A stretch of DNA of 64,000 nt from PALSA-243 sp963743705 (GCA_963743705.1 CAVUQS010000018.1:116041-180040), one strand, 5' to 3'. Shown: positions 10,401-19,249, numbered from the stretch's first letter. Notes: generated by a model not told the origin, from the sequence alone. Translations and numbers: made by a program.

Positions 10401-11200
10401 CCGACGACAACTCCTACGCCACTTACAATGCGCTGCAAGCCACCGTGCGCCATCGCCTGAAGGGCGGCCTCACAGCTACTTTCAATTACACGTTCTCGAA
10501 AGCCTTGAGCGACCTGTACGGCGGCAGTAACACGCTGACCAACTACTACGCGACGATTCGCAACTTCGGTCTGAGCAAAAGCCCTATTCCGCAGGATGTC
10601 CGCCAAGCGTTCCAGTCCTACTTCACTTACGAGCTGCCCGTCGGCAAAGGACGGGCGTTCAACATCTCCAACGGCGTGTTGAACCGCGCCCTCGGCGGCT
10701 GGTCGGTTTCGGGCATATGGACCCTCACCTCCGGCCACGTCGGCAAGCTCACCAGCGGCGAGCGAACGGTGAACAACAACGCCGGCACCGATTCGGGCGT
10801 GGTCCTCAACGACCTCACGCTGTCGCAACTTTCGAGCGAGCTGACCACATTCAGCGACGGTCCCAAAGGACAGGTGCTCTACAGCGCCGCGCGCACGCTT
10901 ATCGGATCCACTGGCCGCGCCAACACCCAATACCTGAATCTACCGTCGACGCCCGGCCAGTTCGCCCAATATCTGTTCGTCTATGGGCCGAGCTTCTTCA
11001 GCGCCGACATGTCGCTCAGCAAAGACATCCCCGTCAAAGATCGCGCGCGGTTCCGCATTCAAGCCGAGTTCTTGAATTTCATGAACCACCCCGTCTTCGC
11101 CGCGGGTAGCTACAATATCAATTCAACCTCTTTCGGCCAGACCAGCACCGTCGCGGTCGGACCACGCGTCATTCAGCTTCGCGGCTATCTGCGCTGGTAG
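7418..11200 (+). CDS. TonB-dependent receptor with N-terminal carboxypeptidase-regulatory domain (Oar-like)
   Basis: 1260 residues. ATG follows a GGAGGAGG ribosome site. A signal peptide ends near FAQRA. Residues ~28-110 are a carboxypeptidase-regulatory/CNA-B-like beta-sandwich (GEIHGTVFDPSQTVVPKA), then a plug domain with PLAARDTLTF and TTSGLEADAGAGGA motifs, then a long outer-membrane barrel with alternating aromatic strands ending in LRGYLRW. This Oar-type architecture is abundant in Acidobacteriota and is thought to import oligosaccharides or peptides. The flanking GH127 and peptidase genes fit an uptake role. It is followed at 24 bp by a secreted protein gene, so they probably form an operon. 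Confidence 0.92.
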   Translation: MRRLSVFASISVLACSFSVAAFAQRATGEIHGTVFDPSQTVVPKAQISVTDTATGITKTAVSGSDGSYLVPSLLDGTYSITVTAPGFQKSVYSDVVVDAGRITDLPLSLKLGTVNETVEVAAAAAPLETTSNQVATTVRNDAIMDLPLAARDTLTFASLSAGYANGTFNGLFQAALNISLDGANVNDNRNKSGSGFLSLVPLRVDAVDEVTITTSGLEADAGAGGAMTIQFTTKRGTSKYHGSLFEQFQNDDLNANNFFNNARGLPISKVRANDFGGDLGGPLNLPFVNALKHKLFFFVNFEAAPRPGSANASTTLLTSEAQSGIFRYAGTDGQQHTVNVLALAGSSGYQSAIDPTVAATLKDINATTARGTLLPSSSNFYQQSLNWKIATGSLDLYPTARLDYQITSNVAWHIAWNLQHEHINPTGSTYPGAPGQAGESKFTHYALSNGVDWSIKPTLFNSFKLGIQSSVNGTNIGNSVHQWAAQGDKIINFGSGVGPFIPNAVPEITDSPAYTISDDLSWVKGRHTLKFGGSGIYTRFYDSQYYQNSGILNYTLGIASNDPINSVFTAANIPFINSSDVATAAQLYATLTGRLSSIGGYNNIDETTRQFQKYAPLTYRENYASWGLYFQDSLRVNPHLTLNYGLRWQFTGVMTNTNNTFMSPTLGDILAPSYADFQPGVLQQNYVPSIGQRSVTYSPDHINPSPNIGFAWNPDGGEGLLGRLIGHNRTVIRASYSINFFDEGLNDYYWVNTNAGNWQQISAGSGAQFTAGALNLQSPDPTFLVAPTAFTPPFTEGQFAFQNYNVGTTKGQSNGSGLPEMKNPYVQQWTIGIQREITRSTVVEVRYVGNKTTHKWHLYGVQEDNVFENGFLKEFQNAQNNLAINVANGVNSFQNRGLPGQVALPIFENAFGARGTQPALASSQGFTSNTFINDLNLGIAGTAASTLAGPGSPTYYCRLVGSNFNPCVQYGYNTPGPYPINFFVPNPYVGDLTVTDDNSYATYNALQATVRHRLKGGLTATFNYTFSKALSDLYGGSNTLTNYYATIRNFGLSKSPIPQDVRQAFQSYFTYELPVGKGRAFNISNGVLNRALGGWSVSGIWTLTSGHVGKLTSGERTVNNNAGTDSGVVLNDLTLSQLSSELTTFSDGPKGQVLYSAARTLIGSTGRANTQYLNLPSTPGQFAQYLFVYGPSFFSADMSLSKDIPVKDRARFRIQAEFLNFMNHPVFAAGSYNINSTSFGQTSTVAVGPRVIQLRGYLRW

Positions 11201-11224
11201 AGGTTGCAATAAAGGACCCGTCCC

Positions 11225-13783
11225 ATGAAGCCAGTTCTCCGGTTTTTGATCCTGGCCGCTATCGCGGCCGCACTCGCTATCGTTTTTCTGCATCGTCCGG
11301 CCTCTTCCGTGAAGGTCGAATTGCATCGCCCCGCCGCTCATGATGTTTCGCCGCCGCTGGCCTCGCTCCACGCCGACGCCACGCCCGCCGCGGATCGCGA
11401 TTGCGACAAAACCGAACACGGCTGCGGCACTTCGCCGGCAGACCCCGACGATCCGGACGCCGACAATGACGACGACGAGCAGCAGGCGCAGCAAACCACT
11501 CAGCAAACTACGCAACAGAATGGGCAGCAAACCGGCCAGCCCGCGACGCCGGCCGGTGGACGCCGCGGAGGCGCTGCTGGAGGCGCGCCGCGAACGAATC
11601 CCGGCACGCCGCCGATGACTCCGCCGCCGCCGATTCCGCCCGCCGGACTCGCCGTCGAGCAGCGCGCCCAAGGCACGCGCCCGGCCATCGCGCTGGTCGC
11701 GAGCTTCGACGGTCTCGGCTTCGGCTTCAACGGCCCGCAAGGCCCTGGCCGCAACGCCGCGCTCGATAACAGCATCGCAGTCGGCCCCAACCACATCGTG
11801 CAAGTCATCAACGGCGCCGGCATCGCCGTCTACACCAAGAAGGGCGAAAAGTACGACAACACCGGCACCGTTCTCTACGGCGCGGTTCCCTCCCGAACCG
11901 TCTTCAAAGATTTCGGCGGCGCCTGCGAGACCGCGAATTTCGGCGACGTCGTCGCCCGTTATGACCAGTTGGCTGATCGCTGGCTCTATGTGATGCCGAT
12001 CTTCCAACGCATCCCTAACCGTCCGGAAGAACCGTACTCGGTTTGCTATGCGGTGAGCAAGACGCCCGACCCGCTCGGCGAATATTACCGCTACGAGTTC
12101 CGCCGCAAGCTGTTCCCCGACTATCCGCGTCCGGCCATCTGGCCGGACGGCTATTACATTCCCACCTCCACCGGCGACACCGTCATTCAGAAGCACGATT
12201 GCATCGTCGACCGCGCCAAGATGCTCAAGGGCGAAGAGGCGACCGAGCAATGCATCATCATCGACGGCGTCAGCTTCCTGAATAACGCCGATATCGACGG
12301 CTCCAGCCTTCCGCCCGCGGGCGCGCCGAACATTATGATCGCCGACGGCGGCTCGCAGCTCAAAGGAATGAGCGAGCACGACGACAAATTTTTCGGGGAC
12401 GACGGCATCTATTACTGGAAGGTCAAAGTAGATTGGCAGAATCCCAGTAACACTACCGCTGTCGGACCGACTAAGATCCAGGTGGCGCCCTATCATTTCC
12501 TCTGCAACGGTCAACTCAGTAACTGCGTCCCGCAGCCCGGCGTCGATACGCGCCTCGATGCCCAGGGCGATAAATTGATGCAGCGGACTGTCTACCGCAA
12601 CTTCGGCGATCATCAATCCATCGTTGTCGGCCATTCCGTCAATAGCTCGCCCGGCCACGCCGGCGGCGTGCGGTGGTACGAATTCCGGCTCGATGGCAGC
12701 GGCACCCCTTCCCTTTATCAGCAAGGCACCTACGCGCCCGACGAGTTTTTCCGCTGGATGCCCAGCGTCGACATGGATCGCATGGGCGACATCGGCGTAG
12801 GCTACTCGTTCGGCGGGCCGCCCAATTTCGTCGGCCAGCGCTTCGCGGCGCGTCTCGCTAGCGACCCGCTGGGCCAGTTGGGCTTCCACGAAACCGTTCT
12901 TATCGAAGGCCACGGCGTCCAGCAGCGCGGCAACCGCTGGGAAGACTACACCACCACCGCCATGGATCCCGACGACTGCACCTTCTGGTACGTCGGCGAT
13001 TACTTCAAGCAGGAAGCTCCGGCCCTGACTACTAAGATCGGCGCTTTCCGCGTACCTGGCTGCCTGCAAGCCAAGTTGGCCGGCGCGGCGTTCTTAGACA
13101 TCAACCACGACGGCAAGCGCGATGCCGATGAACCCGGCATTCCCGGCGTTTCCGTTACTTACTCGGGCGCTAAATCGGGCACGCTCACTACCGACGCCAA
13201 CGGCGCGTTCGCCGCGCAGGTTCCGGCCGATCCCGCTTATCAGACGGGAGCCTACAGCGTCGCCGCGAAGCCCTCTTCGCGCTCCAGTTGGATGCTCACC
13301 AGCGCATCCGCCAACGTCGCCGCCACCGGAACCGGCAGTATGCCTCCTGCAAACATCGGCGTTGCCTGCACCGTCTCGAGCCGCGGCGGCGAGAACTCCA
13401 AGTATTGGGAGGGCGGCAAAGGCAAGGCCGTCCTGAGCGCGCATGCGCCCGCCTGGCAGGAGCTGGTGAACTCTACGGTGCACCTCAACCTGCCTTCGAA
13501 ACCCAATGACGCTTACGACCAGTTCAAGAAGTGGCTAGCCAAATCCAGCGCGCAAACCCAGCTCGCTGTGCTCGCGCTGAACATCGCGTATGGCAGCGAA
13601 GACGGTAAGGCGACGGTGAAAGATCCGGTGGCCAACGATTGGCCTACGGTGAACGCATTGGTGACTCGCGTAGGCGCTCTGCAAGGCGCAAGTGCGGATG
13701 CTTATAGGCCGGTTCTTGACAAGCTCAACGGCAATTCCGAGCCGGTGACGCCTTCGACGCTCGCGGCTTGCGGTAAATACTAG
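11225..13783 (+). CDS. Large secreted protein with acidic/Gln-rich linker and SdrD-B-like domain
   Basis: 852 residues. A signal anchor (RFLILAAIAAALAIVFL) is followed by a low-complexity linker at ~80-145 that is first Asp-rich, then Gln/Thr-rich, then Gly/Pro-rich. Residues ~155-610 are a conserved-looking globular region that I cannot assign to a family; its spaced Gly/Asp motifs are compatible with a propeller. Residues ~620-700 match an SdrD B-like/CNA-B fold (AAFLDINHDGKRDADEPGIP followed by VSVTYSG). The C-terminal ~140 residues are helical and of unknown type. Position directly behind the TonB receptor suggests a surface or periplasmic partner. Confidence 0.75.
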   Translation: MKPVLRFLILAAIAAALAIVFLHRPASSVKVELHRPAAHDVSPPLASLHADATPAADRDCDKTEHGCGTSPADPDDPDADNDDDEQQAQQTTQQTTQQNGQQTGQPATPAGGRRGGAAGGAPRTNPGTPPMTPPPPIPPAGLAVEQRAQGTRPAIALVASFDGLGFGFNGPQGPGRNAALDNSIAVGPNHIVQVINGAGIAVYTKKGEKYDNTGTVLYGAVPSRTVFKDFGGACETANFGDVVARYDQLADRWLYVMPIFQRIPNRPEEPYSVCYAVSKTPDPLGEYYRYEFRRKLFPDYPRPAIWPDGYYIPTSTGDTVIQKHDCIVDRAKMLKGEEATEQCIIIDGVSFLNNADIDGSSLPPAGAPNIMIADGGSQLKGMSEHDDKFFGDDGIYYWKVKVDWQNPSNTTAVGPTKIQVAPYHFLCNGQLSNCVPQPGVDTRLDAQGDKLMQRTVYRNFGDHQSIVVGHSVNSSPGHAGGVRWYEFRLDGSGTPSLYQQGTYAPDEFFRWMPSVDMDRMGDIGVGYSFGGPPNFVGQRFAARLASDPLGQLGFHETVLIEGHGVQQRGNRWEDYTTTAMDPDDCTFWYVGDYFKQEAPALTTKIGAFRVPGCLQAKLAGAAFLDINHDGKRDADEPGIPGVSVTYSGAKSGTLTTDANGAFAAQVPADPAYQTGAYSVAAKPSSRSSWMLTSASANVAATGTGSMPPANIGVACTVSSRGGENSKYWEGGKGKAVLSAHAPAWQELVNSTVHLNLPSKPNDAYDQFKKWLAKSSAQTQLAVLALNIAYGSEDGKATVKDPVANDWPTVNALVTRVGALQGASADAYRPVLDKLNGNSEPVTPSTLAACGKY

Positions 13784-13808
13784 CGGGGGCAGTCCGCTAC
13801 CGTGCAAA

Positions 13809-13842
13809 GCGGGACTGAAGTCCCGCGCAGGCTGAAGCCTGC
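13809..13842. terminator. Tandem double hairpin between convergent genes
   Basis: Two perfect palindromes stand side by side: GCGGGACT-GA-AGTCCCGC (13809-13826) and GCAGGCT-GA-AGCCTGC (13827-13842). Both have a TGAA-type tetraloop. They lie between two converging stop codons, with no T tract. They can terminate transcription from either side and resemble dispersed intergenic palindromes seen in related genomes. Confidence 0.6.
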
Positions 13843-13850
13843 CCCACTGG

Positions 13851-15950
13851 TTAGTGGGCGGGTCGGGCGGCGTACTTTTTCCACATTGCCGGGTCGGCTA
13901 GCATTTTGATGAAGAGTCCCCCTATTACTGACCGTGCTTGAAAACCTTGCTGCTTCGCGGTGACGGTGTCGTACCAGTCACTCAAGGGTACGCGGCTTTC
14001 GGAGTCGTTCGCGAACTGGTAGGCCGGCGCGACAATCTTCTCGAAATCGGCCGGGTTATCCGCCAGCGTCGCGGTCCAAAGAATCCAATCGAGTTTGGTG
14101 TAAGTGCGGCGGTTGTCGAGCGGCAGGCCGTAACGGTTCTGCTTGGTCAGATAGAAGCTAATCTCCTGCCGCGCCACTTCGGGCGGAAATAAGTGCAGGC
14201 CGAGCACCTTGTCCCAGACCAGGTTGTACTTTTGGCTCCATGTGCCGGCGGCGTCGAATGCGAGACGGTAGTGATCTCCCTCGCGCGCCAACTCGATCCA
14301 CTTCTTCGCAAACTCCTGAGCGGTGCTGCGGTATTGCGCGGCTTGCTCCTTGTGACCCGTCATTTCCGCCAGCATGCCGTACGACCCGAGCGCCAGAATG
14401 GCTTTTACCGAGAGGTTGGCGTTGTGGGCGAGGTGGCCGGCGAAGTCATCGGTGGAAAGCTGGTTTTCCGGATCGAGGCCTTTGGCTTTGAGATACTCCG
14501 CCCACTTGGTCAGCTCCGGCCAGTATTGAGCGGCGAAATCCGCGTTGCCTTCCACCTTGGCGAGCGCGGCCAGCATGATCAGCATGTTGCCGCTTTCCTC
14601 GACCGGCATCTGATTTTGTTCGGTCCGCTCGCCGCCCCCATAGACCTGGCCGTTCGCCTGCGGATAGGTGCCGAGATCGTGCGGCGCAAACGGCCAGCGC
14701 CATCGCGGCATATGCGCATACTCGAGCACCGGCAGAAGCTGGGCGCGCAGCAATTGCGGATTGAACAACAGCGTAAACGGCGAACTGGGATAGATCACGT
14801 CCACCGTTGCAATGCAGCCGTTGCTGAAATTCTCCTTGGGGAAAAACATCGCCGCGCCATCGGCATCGGCCACCAGCTTGTGCGCGGCCAGTGTTTGACG
14901 GTAAGCCAATGCGGCCAGGCGGGCATAGCGCTCTCCGCCGGTCTTCTGCAAGTCGCTCATCAGTTGCTCATCGAAGGCGCGGCTCTTTGCCGCCAGCGCG
15001 TCATGATCGCGCCATCCCATGCGCAACAACTCGGCAGCGTCGGCGCCGTTGCGCCGCCACCACGCGCGCTCGCGCCGCTCGAAAAACTCGATGGAATAGA
15101 GATCGTCATAAGCGATCATGAGGTAGCGCGAAACTGCCTGCGTCCCGATCTTGCCGAAGTCGATGCTCGACGCCAGCACAGGCTCAGCCCCGCGGCTGGG
15201 GCGAGCGCCGTCGGAGAACTCATCGGATCCCGGCATCCGCCCCGAATTCGCGAACGCGGCGCGGGTCAGTTGCCGCGTGGAAATGGCCTGGGTGACGCCG
15301 TCGGGCTTATCCGCCGCGAGGTAAAGATAGCCCCAATCAATGCGGAGATCGTCACCGCGTTTGGCCAATACCGGCTGCTCGCGCGACCCCATCCGCAAGA
15401 CCGCGCGGCCATCCACCTGGAAGCGGGACGCTAACACCGGCTGATCGGCGGTATTCACGACGAGATCAGACCCCGCTTCGAGAGAAACGGCCGCCTTGTG
15501 TTCCTTGCCGTCGCTCGACGCAATGCTCCAGGTGACATACGTCAGCGGTCGCGAGAGCACGTCGAGATCGTCAGGCAGCGCGGGCGTGAGAAACGTCAGC
15601 GACAGGTTCACCCCGGCGCCCTGGAACTCGTACATGGTGCGCGTGGGCAGCACTTGCAGACTGGTCTGCGTCAGCACGTTGGCGGCGGGCGCTCCGCGGC
15701 CTCCACGGCCCCCGCCGCCGGTCAGGTTATAAACCTTGTCGTCGATTCGCACGGCGAGCGACAGACTATTCGGCTTTCCCGTCCAATGAGTGGTCGGGGC
15801 ATCCGTGAGACGATCGGCCGCGGACCAGATGCTGAAGTAAGGATCGTGAGCGATCAGCGGAACCGCCGGCGGACGCAGGGGCGGCAATGATTGCGCGTAT
15901 GCCGCGAAAGTGAGGCCGCTCAACGCGGCGGCGAAGATTAGCGATTTCAT
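13851..15950 (-). CDS. GtaA-type glutaminase family protein (DUF4964/DUF5127/DUF4965/DUF1793 architecture)
   Basis: 699 residues from ATG 15950. A GTG at 15968 would overlap the upstream stop codon. A signal peptide ends at YAQS. The N-terminus RPPAVPLIAHDPYFSIWS is the hallmark of this family, followed by TDAPTTHWTGK, a beta-sandwich domain, and an alpha/alpha barrel (~330-690) with VDVIYPSSPF and TDDFAGHLAHNANLSVKA motifs. Fungal members are secreted glutaminases; in Acidobacteriota and Bacteroidota members often occur beside glycan enzymes, so activity on a glycan or amino-sugar substrate is possible. It lies 11 bp downstream of a GH127 gene, forming a two-gene operon. Confidence 0.85.
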   Translation of the reverse strand: MKSLIFAAALSGLTFAAYAQSLPPLRPPAVPLIAHDPYFSIWSAADRLTDAPTTHWTGKPNSLSLAVRIDDKVYNLTGGGGRGGRGAPAANVLTQTSLQVLPTRTMYEFQGAGVNLSLTFLTPALPDDLDVLSRPLTYVTWSIASSDGKEHKAAVSLEAGSDLVVNTADQPVLASRFQVDGRAVLRMGSREQPVLAKRGDDLRIDWGYLYLAADKPDGVTQAISTRQLTRAAFANSGRMPGSDEFSDGARPSRGAEPVLASSIDFGKIGTQAVSRYLMIAYDDLYSIEFFERRERAWWRRNGADAAELLRMGWRDHDALAAKSRAFDEQLMSDLQKTGGERYARLAALAYRQTLAAHKLVADADGAAMFFPKENFSNGCIATVDVIYPSSPFTLLFNPQLLRAQLLPVLEYAHMPRWRWPFAPHDLGTYPQANGQVYGGGERTEQNQMPVEESGNMLIMLAALAKVEGNADFAAQYWPELTKWAEYLKAKGLDPENQLSTDDFAGHLAHNANLSVKAILALGSYGMLAEMTGHKEQAAQYRSTAQEFAKKWIELAREGDHYRLAFDAAGTWSQKYNLVWDKVLGLHLFPPEVARQEISFYLTKQNRYGLPLDNRRTYTKLDWILWTATLADNPADFEKIVAPAYQFANDSESRVPLSDWYDTVTAKQQGFQARSVIGGLFIKMLADPAMWKKYAARPAH

Positions 15951-15961
15951 GTTGGATGGGG

Positions 15962-17818
15962 TTACCACAACTTAGCGGGCCAATTCTTGATATCCATATA
16001 CATCAGGTAAGGATAGTCTTCGGTGTATTGATAGAACGGCCGCACCATGGCCATCAGAGGGCGTCCATCGGTCCCTCGCACCTTATAAGCGCCGGCGCCT
16101 GAAGGCAAGGTGTGAATGACTTCCGTGCCCGTATCCGGCGTGAGCATGTTATTCAAGGCGTCCTCGCTCTCGGGCGGATGGAACAGTGGCTCCAGATACC
16201 GGAATTCGAGCGGCATCACCACCGGACCGCGCACGATGGCCACGCGGCCAGGATGCTCTTTATCCACCGCCTGCCAGCGGAAGCGCAGCGGGATCTGGGC
16301 CTCTATGCGATCGCCGGGACTCCATGCCCGCTGGATGGTAGCCCACGTTCCCGGCGCCGCGGCGAGGTTCAGAGCCGCGCCGTTCACCTTCACCGTGACG
16401 TTCTTCGACCACTGCGGAACGCGGAAACGCAGCGAGAATTCCATGCCGCGCGGCATATCCAAACGCATGCGGATGGTTTCGCCCAACGGATACTCGGTCT
16501 CCATGGTCAACTTGACGTCGTTGCCCTGATGGCTCCAAGTTACTTCCGACGGCACAAACAGATTGACATACAATCCGTTCGCGTCTTTGTAGTAAATGAT
16601 GTTGTGATAATCGGCGAGACTCTGGATATAAGTGCCAGAGCAGCAAGTGAAGTTATCGTAGCGGTAAACCTTCATGCCGCCGCCGACGCGGTAATCCGAG
16701 TAATAGAAATTGCGTCCGCGCGCCGTAATGGGCAATGCGGCGCCGACTCCGTTGTAGAAGAGGCGCTCGGTCCAATCGCCATAGCGCGCATCGCCCGTGA
16801 AGCGCGTCAGGTAGCGCGTCAGCTTGAACCCGGCCCACGACCCGCACACGGTCTCGAACGTATTGGGCCGCGTATCGAGAGCCGCGCCCAGCGCTCCCGG
16901 CGCGAGCAGCCGCTCATCCGGCCCGAACCCGCCGGTGGCGAAGCACTGCGTGTTCTGCATGTAGTCGTAGAAATTCTTCAGAATTTGCAGCGTGCCCGGG
17001 TCGCCGGTGATTTCGTAATGCATGGCCGCGCTGCTGAAGGTGTTGACGTGGCTGTAGGCATGCACGCCATACGCATCCTCAGGCGCGGCGGTGTTGGCGA
17101 ACTTATCCCAATACGAGCGATACAACCAGACCTGCGCAAACGTTTTGAACTTCTCGTCGCCGGTGGCTTGATAGGCGCGATAGAGGTTCTCGGCGAGCGT
17201 GTACCACTCGCCCGGGTTCCCCGAAAACGACGCGTGCGGATCTTTGCTTGCCGGCCGGTTCTGATGGTTGAAATTCTTGCTGGCGAAATCCGTGACTTTC
17301 TCGAGCAGCGGCATGGCCGAAGCCTCGCCGGCGTATACGTGCATGTCTACCAAGCCGCAAACCAATTTTTCCCAGGGATAGTGGCGCATGCGGCAATCGC
17401 CATCGGGCTTGACGGTTTTTCCAAATTCCGTCATCAGATGAACGGCCTTGGCGCGCAATTCACTGTCGCCGGTGGCCCGCGACAGACGCGCCATGCCGCT
17501 CAGCCACTGTCCAAAGATCGGCGAGCTATCCTTCTCGCACCAGCCACCCAGCGTCGTCCCCGGCGCAGGCAGTCCGGCCGCCGCGCGAAAGCCCTTCAGG
17601 ATATCGTCGTCGGCCAGCGCGAAGTAATATTCGCGCGCGTGTTGCACCTGATCGCGCCAACGGCTGGGCAATAGCCGCACGCCCTGGTAATCGAAAGGCT
17701 GCAGCGCTACCTTGGCGGCAGCTCTCGACGCCGGCGAATCCTGCGCGGCGTAGGCGGCCATGCCCGCGGCGACTGGAACGAGAGCCAGGAAATCCCGGCG
17801 CAGAATTTCGTTGGACAT
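15962..17818 (-). CDS. GH127-family glycosidase (DUF1680), secreted
   Basis: 618 residues. A twin-arginine-like leader (LRRDFLALVPVAAGMAAYAA) is followed by a GH127-type catalytic toroid and a C-terminal beta-sandwich. The paired cysteines are C392-C393 (NFTCCSG). The upstream acidic/cysteine motif reads FETVCGSW (E322, C325), with one residue more between Glu and Cys than the ETC spacing of the other GH127 in this window, so this is a different subgroup and substrate may differ. First gene of an operon with the GtaA-like gene. Confidence 0.85.
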   Translation of the reverse strand: MSNEILRRDFLALVPVAAGMAAYAAQDSPASRAAAKVALQPFDYQGVRLLPSRWRDQVQHAREYYFALADDDILKGFRAAAGLPAPGTTLGGWCEKDSSPIFGQWLSGMARLSRATGDSELRAKAVHLMTEFGKTVKPDGDCRMRHYPWEKLVCGLVDMHVYAGEASAMPLLEKVTDFASKNFNHQNRPASKDPHASFSGNPGEWYTLAENLYRAYQATGDEKFKTFAQVWLYRSYWDKFANTAAPEDAYGVHAYSHVNTFSSAAMHYEITGDPGTLQILKNFYDYMQNTQCFATGGFGPDERLLAPGALGAALDTRPNTFETVCGSWAGFKLTRYLTRFTGDARYGDWTERLFYNGVGAALPITARGRNFYYSDYRVGGGMKVYRYDNFTCCSGTYIQSLADYHNIIYYKDANGLYVNLFVPSEVTWSHQGNDVKLTMETEYPLGETIRMRLDMPRGMEFSLRFRVPQWSKNVTVKVNGAALNLAAAPGTWATIQRAWSPGDRIEAQIPLRFRWQAVDKEHPGRVAIVRGPVVMPLEFRYLEPLFHPPESEDALNNMLTPDTGTEVIHTLPSGAGAYKVRGTDGRPLMAMVRPFYQYTEDYPYLMYMDIKNWPAKLW

Positions 17819-17876
17819 AGCATCACTATACTGCGGGCCAGCCGTGCGCAGCGAAACGCCCGGCTATGATAGCGGA

Positions 17877-18353
17877 ATGCCCGAACGCGCCTTTCATCTC
17901 GCGCAACTGAACGTTGGGCGGGTGCTTCATCCGATCGACCATCCTGCCATGCGTCCCTTCGTCGATGCGCTGGAACACATCAACCGTCTGGCCGAGGCCG
18001 CGCCTGGTTTCGTGTGGCGGCTGCAAACCGAAAGCGGCAACGCCACCGACGTGAAGCATCCGTGGTCCGCCGATCCTTTCGCGCTGGTGAACATGTCGGT
18101 GTGGGAAACGCCGGACGCGCTTCGCGCCTATGTCTACCAGTCAGCCCACCGCGAGTATCTGGCGCGCAGACAGGAATGGTTTGAAAAACCGAAGGAGCCG
18201 CATTACGTGCTGTGGTGGGTTCCCGCCAGCCACATCCCAAGCCTGGAAGAGGCCGCGGAACGGCTGACGCATTACCGCGCGCACGGCGCCACGCCGCACG
18301 CTTTCTGGTTCGGCGCGCTGTTCCCTGAGCCTGAATCGGTCTCGATCGGTTAG
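17877..18353 (+). CDS. DUF3291 family protein
   Basis: 158 residues from ATG 17877. The family pattern is clear: FHLAQLNVGRVLHPIDHPAM at the N-terminus, then AAPGFVWRLQTE, LVNMSVWE, YVYQSAHREYLARRQEWF and a C-terminal LTHYRAHGATPHAFWF. DUF3291 has a ferredoxin-like dimeric barrel resembling antibiotic-biosynthesis monooxygenases; the function is unknown. It is divergent from the GH127 operon, with only 58 bp between starts. Confidence 0.85.
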   Translation: MPERAFHLAQLNVGRVLHPIDHPAMRPFVDALEHINRLAEAAPGFVWRLQTESGNATDVKHPWSADPFALVNMSVWETPDALRAYVYQSAHREYLARRQEWFEKPKEPHYVLWWVPASHIPSLEEAAERLTHYRAHGATPHAFWFGALFPEPESVSIG

Positions 18354-18376
18354 TGCGGCGGCCCTTTTCAGAATTG

Positions 18377-18405
18377 GCCGCCGATAAACGCGGATCAACG
18401 CAGAT
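18377..18405. repeat. AACGCGGATcAACGCAGAT-type short direct repeat
   Basis: The stretch contains ATAAACGCGGATC followed by AACGCAGATAAA, two near-identical 9-10 nt units. This kind of unit is dispersed between genes in several environmental phyla. No function is evident. Confidence 0.3.
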
Positions 18406-18417
18406 AAAACAAATTCG

Positions 18418-19131
18418 TCAGGCGGCGTCGGGCTGGTCGATTTGGGATTCGTCGCGCTCGGGGAGGCAGATTTCCATGCGCGGGACGGCCTGGATGCCTT
18501 TCCAGATGCGGGCGCGGCGGTGGAGGACGCGGTGAATTTCGGAGCTCGAAAAAACAAACCCACCGTGAGTGGAGGCCGGGTGGAAATCGTCTTTCGGGCG
18601 ATAGATTTCGCCGCGGCTTTCGGCTTCCTGCATGAGGTGGATAGCGTCCTGTTGGGCCTGCTTGCAGGCTTCGCGGCGGGCGGTTTGGAGCGCGCGGAGT
18701 TCGGCGGTGTTCTTCTCGATGGCGCGGTTGATGCGCTGCTCATAGAGGGTAATGAGGGCGAGGAATTTGGCCTGCTCGACCCAGGTCTTGCCTTCGGCCA
18801 AGGCGTTGTCGACTTGCTCGTCGCCGGATTCGATTTCACCGGCATGGTCGTTAATGCCTGAGGCGAAGATGTTGTTTTCGATGGAGCGGGCGCGCTTGAG
18901 GCGCCAGCGGTCCTCGGCGATCAGTTGGACGAGATCGGTTTCCTGAATGCCGACGGGAGCAAGTTCGGCGTTATAGGCCTGGCAGTGAGCGCGGAAGGCT
19001 TCGGATTCTTCGGGAGTGTGGACGTGGACTTTGCTGGTGAGTCCGTGACGAAAAGCGTTGAAGCTGACGCGGCGCTTGCCAGCGGGGGTGCGGGGGCCGG
19101 TGGCGGGTGAGGATGCGGGTTGATCTGTCAT
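18418..19131 (-). CDS. Conserved hypothetical protein with GPRTPAGK...RHGLTS N-terminus
   Basis: 237 residues from ATG 19131, chosen because TAGGAG lies 8 nt upstream; the reading frame stays open further but without a ribosome site. The N-terminal motif GPRTPAGKRRVSFNAFRHGL is typical of a large unnamed family in Acidobacteriota, often found next to mobile DNA. Residues ~60-190 are strongly helical and charged (EDRWRLKRARSIENN, YEQRINRAIEKNTAEL) and probably coiled-coil. Function is unknown. Confidence 0.7.
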   Translation of the reverse strand: MTDQPASSPATGPRTPAGKRRVSFNAFRHGLTSKVHVHTPEESEAFRAHCQAYNAELAPVGIQETDLVQLIAEDRWRLKRARSIENNIFASGINDHAGEIESGDEQVDNALAEGKTWVEQAKFLALITLYEQRINRAIEKNTAELRALQTARREACKQAQQDAIHLMQEAESRGEIYRPKDDFHPASTHGGFVFSSSEIHRVLHRRARIWKGIQAVPRMEICLPERDESQIDQPDAA

Positions 19132-19249
19132 GTGGAAATAGCTCCTACCTTTATTATGGGGAGGGTGGTGGTAATTTTTGGGGGCGCGGGGAAGTGGAAG
19201 TTGTGTGGAATCAGTGGAATAGAAAATTTTTCGATTCGTGACTGAAAAA

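Noticed and set aside
9578..10930. 450-codon minus-strand frame
   Set aside because: Shadow of the TonB receptor in high-GC DNA.
11123..13069. 648-codon open frame on the minus strand
   Set aside because: Antisense shadow of the 852-residue secreted protein gene; low-complexity Ala/Gly/Val composition, no domain.
14193..17674. Two long plus-strand frames (413 and 520 codons)
   Set aside because: Lie opposite the GtaA-like and GH127 genes, which have signal peptides and conserved catalytic motifs.
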